A program made the position numbers and the translations under genes. Below are positions 10,812 to 21,280 of a stretch of 64,000 nt of DNA, piece by piece; the stretch's first letter is position 1; each line of letters begins with the position of its first letter. Source of the DNA: Circinella umbellata (taxonomy: Eukaryota; Mucoromycota; Mucoromycetes; Mucorales; Lichtheimiaceae); assembly GCA_025093555.1 (NCBI GenBank), contig JAIWNF010000081.1, positions 1 through 64,000 on the forward strand, given 5' to 3'. The notes beneath the pieces were generated by a model. That model made no database searches and was not told the DNA's origin. It saw only the letters and a list, made by a program, of their open reading frames with translations.

Positions 10812-11265
10812 ATACAGTAAACCGTTATATTATATGGAATATCCTTCGTCATACAACAACAACACCTTTCTTATTATTAGTACAAAATCTTTTTAATAAT
10901 GTAACGATTGAAGTAATAATAGATAATGCCATATAACTATGCTCTGTAGTATTAATATAAGCTTACCTTGTTGTGAAATTACTATTGATCCAATATCTCG
11001 TTCAATGTCACTATTTCATGACTATTTTCATTTTATCGCTAGAAGATTAAACCACAGTAGCAAAGCTGTATTAATCATCTAGCTACATTATATGAACTGT
11101 CATCTTTTTTAACATGGTCATCGTAATTTAAACATACGTAGTATATTTTCTAGTACGTATGTTCTGTATTTGCTGGTTGGGAGTCCCGAAAGTTTAGCCA
11201 GTATTTCGCTAAACTGATACAAATCCTCACATATATTGAGTACAGGTTCAACGAAAAATTACTGT
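10812..11265. mobile_element. Diverged relative of the TA-flanked TIR element
   Basis: The right part (about 10960-11262) aligns with 14990-15318 of the better-preserved element. It shares blocks such as AGTAGCAAAGCT and the subterminal TCCTCACATATATTGAGTAC, and ends in TTACTG followed by TA. The left end is uncertain; a candidate TACAGTAAACCG lies at 10812. Non-coding. Confidence 0.5.
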
Positions 11266-11989
11266 ACGTACTAACAGATAATTAAAAAAAAGAGGGAAGG
11301 GAAGGGATGTTTGACTATTTTTTTTTTTTTTTTGTTTTTTTTCGATATAAAATTGAAGGGTTATTAGGTTATCATGTCGTAATTTTTTAGCTCTCGTGAG
11401 ACAAGTGGAGTCAAGCTACTGTTAATTTTGAGGGGTTTATAATGGTTGCCAATATAATTGGGTTAACTAAAAGATTAGACTTTGTCGAGTAAAATGAATT
11501 TCGAAATTGATCCAATTTTCACTCAAAAGGAAGAAAGAGGCTGAGACGTAATAAATGTGAAAGGTTGTTTTGGACTTATTTTATGCCAAACCACAAAAGA
11601 GGAAATTTCACTTGGAAATATGAGTTGCACTGATTAACCAAAAAGTGGATATAAAAGTATTTTATTATGAAAAAAGTATAAAGATTTATAAAGAGCTATA
11701 AGCTAAAAGTATTTGATCAATTCGATTCTATTTATAAGGTTTAATAATAATTAATTAATAATAATTATTAATGTTCTATGATATTATTAAAAATATTCAA
11801 TAATTAGTAAGCATTCGCCTTCAAAAAACACACGATCACAAAATGATTCCAAAAGACACTTTTGCTTTGCTTATCCCATAAAACACATTTTCTATCAGTT
11901 GATACCAAAGTTCATAGAATATTTTATTTTTGGACAATAAATGATAATGATTACGTGCTTTTGGTCAAACAAAAAACTTCCACTACGTA

Positions 11990-12400
11990 TCGATAATATT
12001 ACAAGTCAACAACACAAATACAATAAAATAAAATAAACAGAATGAAACAATATACGTAGAATTTTCTTTTTATTTTTAAAAAAAAAGTACCATCATTATA
12101 AAAGGGGGTCGAGATATCTTCCCAAATTCTCTGTTATGTACAAAGCAACAATACAAGTACAATAGAGCTTTGGGGTTGTGTTTACTTCAAAACAAAAGGG
12201 TAAATGCAAAACGCTCACCACCACAGAACATGCCGTAAACTTCGGCAGAGAGATACACGCATGCAGCAAGCATTTCGCTCTTTTGTTATTTTTCAACAAA
12301 GAGAAAGGAAAGAGAAAAAAAAACAGAAGTATACGTACACGACCTATTTAAAGCTTAAAAAGAATAACGTCAGCTATAAAAGAGTTATTCTCGAGGGGCA
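11990..12400. repeat. Diverged copy of part of the palindrome arm
   Basis: Aligns in the same orientation with about 1010-1690 of the left arm. It starts with a CAACAA-rich ATACAATAAA block, then GAGATATCTTC, GCAACAATACAAGT and AAAACGCTCACC (the start of a tandem unit), then the CAACAAAGAGAAA block and a TTAAAGCTTAAAAAG block. Only about one tandem unit remains instead of four. The arm sequence is therefore a dispersed family and not unique to the palindrome. Confidence 0.7.
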
Positions 12401-14129
12401 CATATCATACATGAGAGCAACTGATTATCTTTTGTCCGATGTTTACATATTTAACCATGCGGTCAACGCACTTCAGGATCAACAAACTATTTTTTTTATT
12501 CTTAATACGTACTCTGCTAATATGCATATCGATTAACAATCATATGGTAGATGGTAATGTTATAAAGTTCGAAAACAATAAAGAGAAACACAGGTATTCA
12601 ATATCCCTTTTTTCTATTTTGTTCATATATACCTTCTAAAGGTTACACGAAATGCCATACTAACTAAAGCAGACTTTTATGGTGTCTTGGGATATATAAA
12701 CAAATCCCGATTGGATGTGTGTTTGAATACCATTGTTTATGCATATTGCTTTTTTTTTTTACCTGCGTATTGGGTTTTATAGTTTATCTCCTTTAGTGAT
12801 TCTTTTATTTACTGGAGTACACTTTTATGCTGAGAAGTACGTATGCAGTGATTTCCCTACTCTTTAGTTTCATAGTATGTCCTATTTGATATTTCTGCTA
12901 TTCTCCAGAAGTGTATTTTCTGCGAGAACCTGGTTCTATTTTTTTTTTATTAAGAATGGTTGCTGAGGTTATAATTTTACTTAATTGCTATTCAACAAGA
13001 ATCTGATATAGATACATGCAAGCAATATTTGAAAGCAACTATTTTTCGAGTTTTATTGTTGTTCTTATATCTATTTGTTTTTTTATTGAGTGAAAAAAAT
13101 GAGACAGTAAAAGTTAGGAGCTACCTATCATGCAGAGCACGAACCTTCTGTAACTATAAATCATACACTTATATGCTTGTTACTAGTATTTTGACAAAAC
13201 TTCGAAGTGACAATCTCAATGGAATATGATTTTTTTTCTCAACATATATTACGGCATAACTTTATTTCTGACGTTTTTTTGTCAATTATTATTCCACGGT
13301 TTAAGTCAGTGCGCGCACCTTAACTTATAATTTTATATGTAATGACGAATAATTATTCATGCAGTTTGAAAATGATAGCAAAGTATTTTGATTGATAATA
13401 AAAGAAGGATCATATGATACACAGCAAAACAAACAAATAAAATGATTACAAAATATGAAGACTATATATCTTTCATATATTACAATTAATTCCATGTAAT
13501 TATAATATTCAGTTATCAATTTTAATTACTGTACGCACGTAACTCTATATTAAAGATTGCATGCAAAGGTGAAAGAATTTAAAGTGTTGAAAGACCGTTG
13601 TATTTTTTTTTAATACAGGAGAAAGACCTCCCTTAAACAATTATAACTGGACTTTTATTAGCTGTCAAATCATTTTATTTTACTGTATCTATTTCACTTG
13701 AAGAAAATACGTTGAAGGGGTCGTTTATTGGAACTTGTCTTGATGACGTTTTGACAATTTGTTACTGTACTTACGTGTGAATCTTTAAGCTCATGTAAGC
13801 CCCAAAAACTAATATATCATCCTGTTGACTTTTTTCGTTCTCTCTCTCAATATCTAGATTCGTTTGACTTACGTAGTAAATTTTAACGGTGTTATTGAAT
13901 ATTACATCTTGAATATACATTGTCTAAATGAAGTTTGATATCTACTATATTTGCTATATATTTGAATGGATATAAAATGCATATTTTATGTATGACTCAG
14001 AACATAAAACAATAACTGTAGATACTTTATATTGATAAATTCTCTATACATACTGATGCATTTCGTTAATAAAAAGTTTTATTTCTAAAAATAATTAACC
14101 GGTAAATTGTAATTTTTATATTATAGTAG
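12401..14129. other. Gene-free A/T-rich interval
   Basis: Short open stretches exist, but none has a family motif, plausible splicing or sensible composition. No repeat pairing was noticed apart from frequent TACGTA hexamers. Confidence 0.4.
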
Positions 14130-14309
14130 AAGTGTTTTTTGGCTAAAGCGATGAAGTTGGATTTTGATGCCACAGGTGATTTGAGAGGTCATCATTTTAA
14201 ACGTTTTGCTGCTATTCTTGAACATGGTGTTGTTAAAGAACTTTTTGTTGAACAAGATAAAACTGGGTTGAATGTTAGTTTGGTTGAAAACGTTGAAAAA
14301 CATTTGTAG
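14130..14309 (+). pseudogene. Orphan last exon of a peroxiredoxin (Prx5/Ahp1-type)
   Basis: Following a TAG acceptor, 59 codons read to a TAG stop. The peptide matches the C-terminal part of atypical 2-Cys peroxiredoxins: KLDFDATGDLRGHHFKRFAA, then ILEHGVVKELFVEQDKTGLN and a VENV segment near the end. In the family this follows the thioredoxin fold that carries the peroxidatic Cys in a PGAFTPTC motif. I searched the preceding kilobase by eye and found no such motif, so the N-terminal exons are missing. The fragment has no internal stop, suggesting recent loss or duplication. The family call is from remembered motifs. Confidence 0.7.
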
Positions 14310-14565
14310 AATAAACTCTTCTTTTTTATTTTTGGTAATAATATATATTGTAGTTTGGTTACGATATATTAAGTGATAATTTACTATTATGTTTATGCGT
14401 AAAAATTTCTGTTGAGAAAGTAATTACGTTTTATGTGTTAATGTCTTCTTTATATTTATGGTTCAAATGAAAACAGTGGTTTTTATTTAGCGTTCATCAT
14501 TAGATTCAACGTCAGGTTTGGCAAGTTTTTGTTTGAGACAAGTTCCCAATTGGTTAAAAAAAATA

Positions 14566-15321
14566 CAGTGAGTATTCGCTAAACCGGTAGTATCTCTCAA
14601 ATATTTTTTTTATACTTAGTAAAATACCGGTGATTCGTTAAGCCGGTATCCGGTGAGCTTTCCCAAATATTTACCGGGTTTATAATAGTATTATTTTATT
14701 TTATAGAATATAATGCCAGTCTTTTTATTGTTAAATCAGTGATGCAGCCTTTTTTTAACGTCATCTCATCTCTTCCCTTTGTTTTATTCAGTTGGCTACT
14801 TTGTTTCCATAGCAATTAAATACACAAATCATTCTTCTTATCGTCAAAAGAAAGCTTCTTAACATTTTGTTGATAACAGTGTCTCTTTTTCGCCAACTTC
14901 ACACATATGCTTTTTTCTTTATCCTTATCTGCGTACGTACATACTTTTTTATTACCATTGAATATGTAATAATGTTGTTGATACAATTCATTTATTACTC
15001 GCTTATTCAACTGCTAACCATGGTCCATGATATTAAACACACTTTGTTGCAAATCCAATCTCTGATTCATTATCACTATTTGATGAGTACATAATTGTCA
15101 TTTTTATCACTAAAAGATTAGCTTATAGTAGCAAAGCTAGATTATATGAACTATCAATTTTTTTATCTATCTGTACAGCTTAATTTAATTATACTGTAGT
15201 TATTTTTTCAGTATATTATACATATTAGTACCAGCTGCGTTTCAATTCGCTAAACCGGTAATTCGCTAAACCGGTACAATTCCTCACATATATTGAGTAC
15301 CGGTTTAGCGAATACTCACTG
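14566..15321. mobile_element. Tc1/mariner-type (pogo-like) non-autonomous TIR element
   Basis: The ends are perfect inverted repeats, CAGTGAGTATTCGCTAAACC... at 14566 and its complement ending at 15321, at least 24 bp each. They are flanked on both sides by TA (14564-14565 and 15322-15323), the target duplication expected of Tc1/mariner and pogo elements. Extra TTCGCTAAACCGGTA copies lie inside both ends. The 756 bp interior has no transposase-like ORF. It abuts the dispersed repeat at 15322. Confidence 0.85.
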
Positions 15322-15480
15322 TATTATCATTGACGCAGAAGATGCTTGTAATTTTATTAAACAAGTATCTTTTTATTTGTCGCTTGAACATGCTGACGAG
15401 GTAAAAAACAACAAAATAACGAATATTGTACAATTCAAGACATTCATTCAAAGGTCGTTTTTTTTCTCTTACGTACTTAT
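15322..15480. repeat. Dispersed repeat copy 2 (about 160 bp)
   Basis: Homologue of 4404-4570. Its left edge coincides with the right TA of the TIR element, so the element inserted at or next to the start of this block. The frame SFYLSLEHADEVKNNKITN is conserved with copy 1. Confidence 0.75.
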
Positions 15481-15591
15481 AAACTTTTAATGGAAACATG
15501 GTGCCGCTACTTTACTTAATAAGAAGCTTACTATCAATACGTAATTAAAATCAGAATTATGGATACCTTTGTGATATTTTGTATTTTACAG

Positions 15592-16047
15592 ATGATGATG
15601 AACGAATGACAAGTTTAAATATCAATGATGAAGGTAAGAATTAAATGAAAGGGAATACAAGCCCTGTTTTATTAAAAAAAATGCACGATATCATCACTAC
15701 GTACTTTACAAGGTCTAGTAAATCATTTAGATTTTTTAAAAACCATATTCTTACAAGTACGTACGTAAATATATTATAAGACGATTTATAAACTATTTTT
15801 TTAATAAAATACCATCACGAACCCAATCATTATTTTATAATATTTTGAAGGGGCTTCCAAACATTGAGTGACTTTATAGAAAGCACCAAAAAACAATAAT
15901 AATCTACATCAGTAGAAGCATTCCAATGATTAGATTATTAATTACGAGTTACTATTGATACTTACAGCAACAGTAACAGCTTCCGAAAATGATCAACAAC
16001 CCGCCATTGACAATTATTTGATAGATCATTCTTATTTATTGGCTTGA
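15592..16047 (+). pseudogene. Two phase-compatible small exons, unknown protein
   Basis: A 42 nt exon (15592-15633; TTTTACAG acceptor, GTAAGA donor) reads DDDERMTSLNINDE. A second exon (15968-16047; CTTACAG acceptor) joins in the right phase and reads TVTASENDQQPAIDNYLIDH to a stop. The junction phase fits without adjustment, which favours real exons of a gene whose beginning is lost or unrecognised. The intron would be 334 bp. No family recognised. Confidence 0.35.
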
Positions 16048-16090
16048 AAAAGTATACAACGCAGTTGAATTTTTATACTCTTCCATATAC

Positions 16091-16501
16091 ATGCATCTAG
16101 AAAATATTATGAATGCTCTCGAAGTTTTCTATGGTGACAAAAAAAATAACTTACTACAACAAGAAAGCCATCCAACAATAGCCATTATTAGCTTCATTCT
16201 TAAACATCATCCGTTTCCAACGCCACATAAAATTCGTACGTATGTACACCAGTTATCAGTAAATTGGATTTATCATTAAACCATTAGCAATAAGATGATA
16301 AACGATTGTATGCTACTTTTGCCCAAGATGATCAAAGGGAACATACTCGAAGGAGTTCAATGCTTTGAATTAGTTGATTGGTGGAGTTGGGTCCATTTAG
16401 TATATCTATCTGCTGGTCCATCAAGTAAATATATGGCAACTACGCATATCCAACTTCGTGGTCAGCAACATCTACATCAGGTGGAACCTGGAAGTTACTA
16501 G
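16091..16501 (+). pseudogene. Degenerate ORF, tandem copy A
   Basis: Reads MHLENIMNALEVFYGDKKNN, later KLDLSLNH, then MIKGNILEGVQCF and a stop at 16501, but with a frame change near 16270. The copy starting at about 16620 has the same order of blocks. The family is not recognised. Confidence 0.4.
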
Positions 16502-16619
16502 ATCTCGAACATATATGTATGCTTAATGCGACAACAACGTAGCAATGCGTAGAATACGCTCTTATCCAGTATGGATTCTGGCTTAGAGGCGTTTAGCCAT
16601 TACTAAGAAATAACTTCTT

Positions 16620-17030
16620 CCATGTTGGTAGAACAACAATCGCTCATCCATGTTCTTGAAATTTTATATGGAGACCAAGAATCAATTGCCAACGAGCTAA
16701 TAAGACAATAAAAGTCATGATCTTTTTTATCAGTATTAACACCCGTACTCACCACTACATGAAATCCATACCACCATCGTCAATAAATTAGATTTGCCGT
16801 TAGACCAGCGCCAAAATGACAATGAACAGAATACTTTTTTTGAATCGATCAAAGGAAATATCTTTAAAGCTATTCCCCGGTCTACAATGCATGTGATTGA
16901 TGAACCTTTGTTCATTGATTTGATTTATTTGGTCCATCAAACGAGTAGTTCGAATAGTATAACTAGGTTTCTAATTGTTGTCCATGGCCAACATGAAGTA
17001 CGACGTATGGGGGGTTTCAAGCTTTCTTAA
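16620..17030 (+). pseudogene. Degenerate ORF, tandem copy B
   Basis: Aligns block by block with 16091-16501: HVLEILYGDQES corresponds to NALEVFYGDKKN, KLDLPLDQRQND to KLDLSLNH, and SIKGNIFKAI to MIKGNILEGV. Both copies end with a stop at the same relative place. Stops near 16710 break the first part. The two copies show a tandem duplication followed by decay. Confidence 0.4.
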
Positions 17031-17934
17031 TCCTAATGTATGTACAATTATTGCACGGAAAAAATAGCCTTAGCATATAGGCTTTGAACTATATAAACAT
17101 GTGGAGCAGTAGGGCAAAAAGCCCTGATAAAAGTAAGTTTCTTTTTATACGTATGTACATGGATATGTGTATAAAAGTATAATTCCATTAATGTGTATAT
17201 TATAATTATTATTAGAACCTAAACCCAGGTGCGGTACTCATCAAATGGACTACCCCTCTTTCTTCATCAGATTCAAAGCAACAAAATCTCTAGTCTTCTT
17301 GGAACACTATATCTCTCCCTTCATATTTCTTTTTTTTCTTCTCTTCTTTTTTCACTTTCTCTCTACTCCTGCTTTTTATCTATAACATACTACTTATCCT
17401 CAATGTAATAGTTCCTTGCCTAACAATTTAATCAGCTTCTCTATTCTTTTAAAAAAATATTCTTTACTGTTAATCTCTACTCCCTCTTTTTATATTTTTC
17501 CTATATACTATCTTGTCTCGAGGAAATATGTTCGCCAAGAACACTGTGATTATTGCGAGACGTCAAATAAATGAATTCAAACGTATATAATTATGAATAA
17601 GGTACACATACACAAATCGTATATTCAATATTAGCTACTCAATGACAGTATGGGAGTGCAAGCATTATTGGACTACGTATTTATTATATTCAAAAAAGAA
17701 GTTGTATCAAAGAAGTAGTTGAAACCCAGAAAGCCAGGAAGATATTCTTTTTTTCGAAACAGTCGACACCCCTTTATTTTTTATCATGATCAATAATATT
17801 ACCCGCTCATCTTATTCAATTTTAGCGTGAAGCTGAAATCAATAGTTATTCTCAAGTAATTAGCTATTTACTATATGTTCTGAATATTATTCATCCTTTA
17901 AAGATATTTGAGAGTTATATTTATATCAGCAATT

Positions 17935-18016
17935 CGTACGTACAGGTGTAACAACACTAACTTGGAGCATACTTAAAAAGAGCAAGAAAGAGTAACATGC
18001 ATACTAATTATGATTT
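17935..18016. repeat. Dispersed repeat, copy 1 (about 80 bp)
   Basis: Shares GTACAGGTG, ACAACACTAACTT, ATTCTTAAA/ATACTTAAA and GCAAGAAAGAGT blocks in the same order and strand with 33625-33702. Both copies lie in non-coding DNA. Confidence 0.65.
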
Positions 18017-18052
18017 GTTTTTTCATTTATAATATATAAGCGAATTGACAAA

Positions 18053-18081
18053 TGGAACTGGGACTGGAACTGGAACTGGGC
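18053..18081. repeat. GGAACT-type microsatellite
   Basis: Four hexamer units of GGAACT or GGGACT type in a row. Confidence 0.7.
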
Positions 18082-18385
18082 GATATTTGATATACCATAT
18101 TTTACATTTCATCTCGACGTGATAAAAACACGAGGTGTATACAAGGTCAAAGAAACAAACGAATGATTACTATTCGATAACTTTTCTTAATAATTTACTT
18201 TATGCATTACTTTTTTGTGTACGTATATATTATAACAGAATAAAGAATATAATGAAACTTCAAAAGTCTTCTATGACTTAATTCAAACACAAACATTGAA
18301 CATTTTAAATCCTTTTTATCTTCATTGAAGGCTTGTCGTTACTTGATGGCAGTATTTAATGTTAAATTATATTCTTTAATATTAG

Positions 18386-18571
18386 TGCGTTATTTTTGTT
18401 AACGTTTATGATAAATTCAATTCTGATGATGTCATTAAGTCACAGAGTATGCTCAATCCTATAATAGATTTACTGGTGACTATTTATCAAGAACAAAACC
18501 CATATATTCTTGAAGAAACTGGTAAGCAACAAGAGCAAGAAGCGATTGGACATGTAAAGTTGCGGGATTAA
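18386..18571 (+). pseudogene. Exon-like coding fragment, unknown protein
   Basis: After a TATTAG acceptor the frame stays open for 61 codons to a TAA; a GTAAGC donor at 18522 offers an alternative end. The peptide includes NVYDKFNSDDVIKSQSMLN and VTIYQEQNPYILEE, which has balanced amino-acid use for such A/T-rich DNA. I do not recognise the family and see no neighbouring exon. Confidence 0.35.
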
Positions 18572-18589
18572 AAACAAATAATCTATCAC

Positions 18590-20400
18590 TTTTTTTCAAC
18601 AAAAAAAAAACATAAATAAAACACTTTCTTTCACTTTTCTCTTAACTTTTTTTAATACCTTTACCAAAAATGAATACAACACATAATCGTACAAGAGACT
18701 TTCCTCTTGAAGTCCTTATCAATATATTAATGAACATCACTACATTTAAAGATTTTTTAGCTTGCTACTGGGTTTCTCCTTCGTGGAGAAACATTTTATT
18801 ACATATCATTTTCCCTCGCATTTCCTACCAACTTTCCCGCAATCCCCCTTTCTCAAACTTTTCGCATAACAAACTATCAGTATTGATAAAAGAAACTATG
18901 CATATAAACGTTGAAGCACAGTTATACAATAATCCCAAAATGTTCTCCTTTGCGTTCTTATATATGATGTATTATGCTACAGATATCGATACTACTTATA
19001 GTATTAGACGACTATACACTTACCATGCCGGTATGTATATATATTTTTATAAGATGTATGACATTAACATTTTAGTTTACCCAAGTAAGAGCTAACATGT
19101 AAGCATCTTCATCGGTTATATTAGACTTCTCTTGCAATTCTCGCGATATCTGTAACGTAATACTCATTTGCGGTAGTAATTGCTTACAAATCTTGCGCAT
19201 CCACACTCGATTATCGAACACACTTTTTCCAACATTCTTACGTTATTTGCATCTCAGTAAAAAAATACAAAAAATAGAACTCAAACGAACATTTACACCT
19301 AATAATATTTTACCTATATTGCATAATCCACCAAACACTAGTCTTCGCGAATTTCATATCAATGACTTTCGCGGTACAGAAGAAGCAAAAAACCAACTTC
19401 ATAATTTTATCGCAAACAACTTTACATCAATCCAAGAAATCCGAATCAATCGCACATAAACCAATTCGGTGAGTATTTAAAGTTATACAAATTTTTCTTT
19501 TTCATGGGAAGGGAAACATTGGACTTTATGGTGATGATCATTATGTACATACAAGCACACTAACATATAAACGCTTTTTATAACGCTTTTATAGCTACCT
19601 CTTTTGCTTCTTCTCTTTTCCCCTTTCTTTTTTTGTTGCTTAATTCATTGCTATTCTTATATTTCTTACTTCTTTTTCTTATTTTCTATATTTTTACCAT
19701 GTTTTTATTATTATTATCATTACAACATTCTAGCATTACCATCATCTTCTTATTTGCAAATAAATCATTATCAAAAGTCCTTTTTTTTCAAGGAATACTT
19801 ATAAGTTTACATCTGTCCAAAAGAATTTCACCTATATCTGTACTTGCATTTATTTTACCTGAAATTGGATTGAGAGATCAGGTAATCAATCATTTAGTAT
19901 AAGTAGGGTAGTTTTTTCTCTTCCCTTTTAAATACAACAATTAGTTCAGTTCATGAAAATAAACTCTTTTCTGAACTATTTGATCAGTTTATTTTGCTGG
20001 TTATGGAAATCACCCTTTTCTTTATATTATTTTAGTAAATACAGTCTGAATAGTATGTAACAGTATTGCTACATACGTTTGTGCCCACGTTATCTTTACC
20101 AAATAACTCAGTTAGTAATGCTACTACTAGTACAACAAAAAGCGCAACAACAAGGAGGTCATTCTCGTAAAGTGAAAATATGACGTCCAAAATTATTAAA
20201 GCGATTATCAGCTCAATCTTTATTAACAAGATTGAAACACAATAATGACCATTCAACGTCATTAATGGACTCTTTTATATAGATGGAGAAAACGGAACTC
20301 GAGAACGACCATTGTCTTTGTCCGTGACAAAAACAGGAACAGCAGAGAATAATAATATTGATAAAACGACTGCTGGTCAAGCGCCGAATTAAACAATGTC
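18590..20400. repeat. Inverted duplicated block, copy B
   Basis: Counterpart of 7560-9480 in the opposite orientation. It carries the open F-box gene, a T-rich intergenic part with the shared block CTTATTTGCAAATAAATCAT, and the 5' part of the GRAM gene remnant. Confidence 0.8.
18670..19459 (+). CDS. Small F-box-type protein, open copy
   Basis: Two exons, 18670-19030 and 19125-19459, join in phase across a 94 bp intron (GTATGT donor, TTATATTAG acceptor) to give 231 residues. Residues about 9-45 (DFPLEVLINILMNITTFKDF, then a CYWVSPSWRN block) resemble an F-box, the motif that binds Skp1 in SCF ubiquitin ligases. The rest (FLRYLHLSKK, LREFHINDFRGTEEAKNQ) looks like leucine-rich or helical substrate-binding sequence but has no clear repeat pattern. 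It is short for an F-box protein and may be a truncated family member. The paralogue at 9.35 kb is frameshifted while this one is fully open, which suggests some constraint here. Confidence 0.68.
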
Positions 20401-21266
20401 AGTAGAAATCGGGTCAACCTCTTTACCGATATATAAACCATTTTTTATCTACACCTTCCATCACCATTGCAACATATAAAAACAGGTAGTCATAAGTACT
20501 GCGAGCCATTGATTATGTTAACAACAATAACCTTCTTCTTCTTCTGCATCCTTGTCATTATCACCTTTATTGTCAGAACAACAAGATATTAGTAAGAGTA
20601 AAAGAAACAAATATCATCATTCTTCTATCATTATACCTGCTCGCTTCTGCGCCATTAGTATCATCCCCTTTCTCTTTGTTCTGAAACAACACAATTCTTA
20701 ATGCCGTATGGTAATACTAATTCTACTACTTCTCCTGCAATTATTATAACAATAACAACTTATTACCAGCAATTTCATCCTCCGACGATAATCAACCTCA
20801 AACATTAAATACTTTTACTACTTTTACTACTACTTCTTTTTCTATTTCTACTTCTTTATCATAAAATTAATGAAAAAAAGTGTACATCTATTTCATCAAT
20901 TTTATCCCATACTTCATCGGGACGAAATAATATAGCAACTTCATCAGAAGAAGAAAAATATAATGGTGATAGTGAAGCAAAACAATTTAATCACAGTATG
21001 CCATTATTATCACAACATACAGTACATCAATTAGTACCAGGAAGTGTAGCAGCTCAATGTGATTATCCGTTAGCAAATACAAAACGAAATATGGAATTTC
21101 ATACATTATTTCGTTCTGTACCCGAACTTGACTCATTAATTGAAGGTATATATACAGCCATTTCCCTACCCCTCCATTATTACATTTTTCTAACACCAAA
21201 AAAAAATTATATTTAGTTTATATATGCGCATTACAAAAAGAAATTCTATTACAAGGACATATTTAG
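19900..21266 (+). pseudogene. Truncated GRAM-domain (Lam/VASt-type) gene
   Basis: The best part is about 20880-21145, joined to 21217-21266. It reads GSVAAQCDYPLANTKRNMEF and HTLFRSVPELDSLIE, then across an intron (GTATAT donor, TTTAG acceptor) YICALQKEILLQGHI. This is the start of a GRAM domain as in fungal sterol-transfer proteins of the Lam/Ysp type, where the motif runs CALQREILLQGRLY. A stop (TAG, 21264) follows at once and the TIR element begins 15 bp later, so the rest of the domain is gone. Upstream parts (RPKLLKRLS, Ser-rich stretches) are in several frames with stops. Confidence 0.65.
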
Positions 21267-21280
21267 GACTTGGCTAATTT

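Noticed and set aside
19604..19902. Overlapping Leu/Phe/Tyr-rich plus-strand frames with a counterpart at 8107-8301
   Set aside because: They lie in T-rich intergenic DNA of the duplicated block. The frames differ by indels and show no coding pattern.
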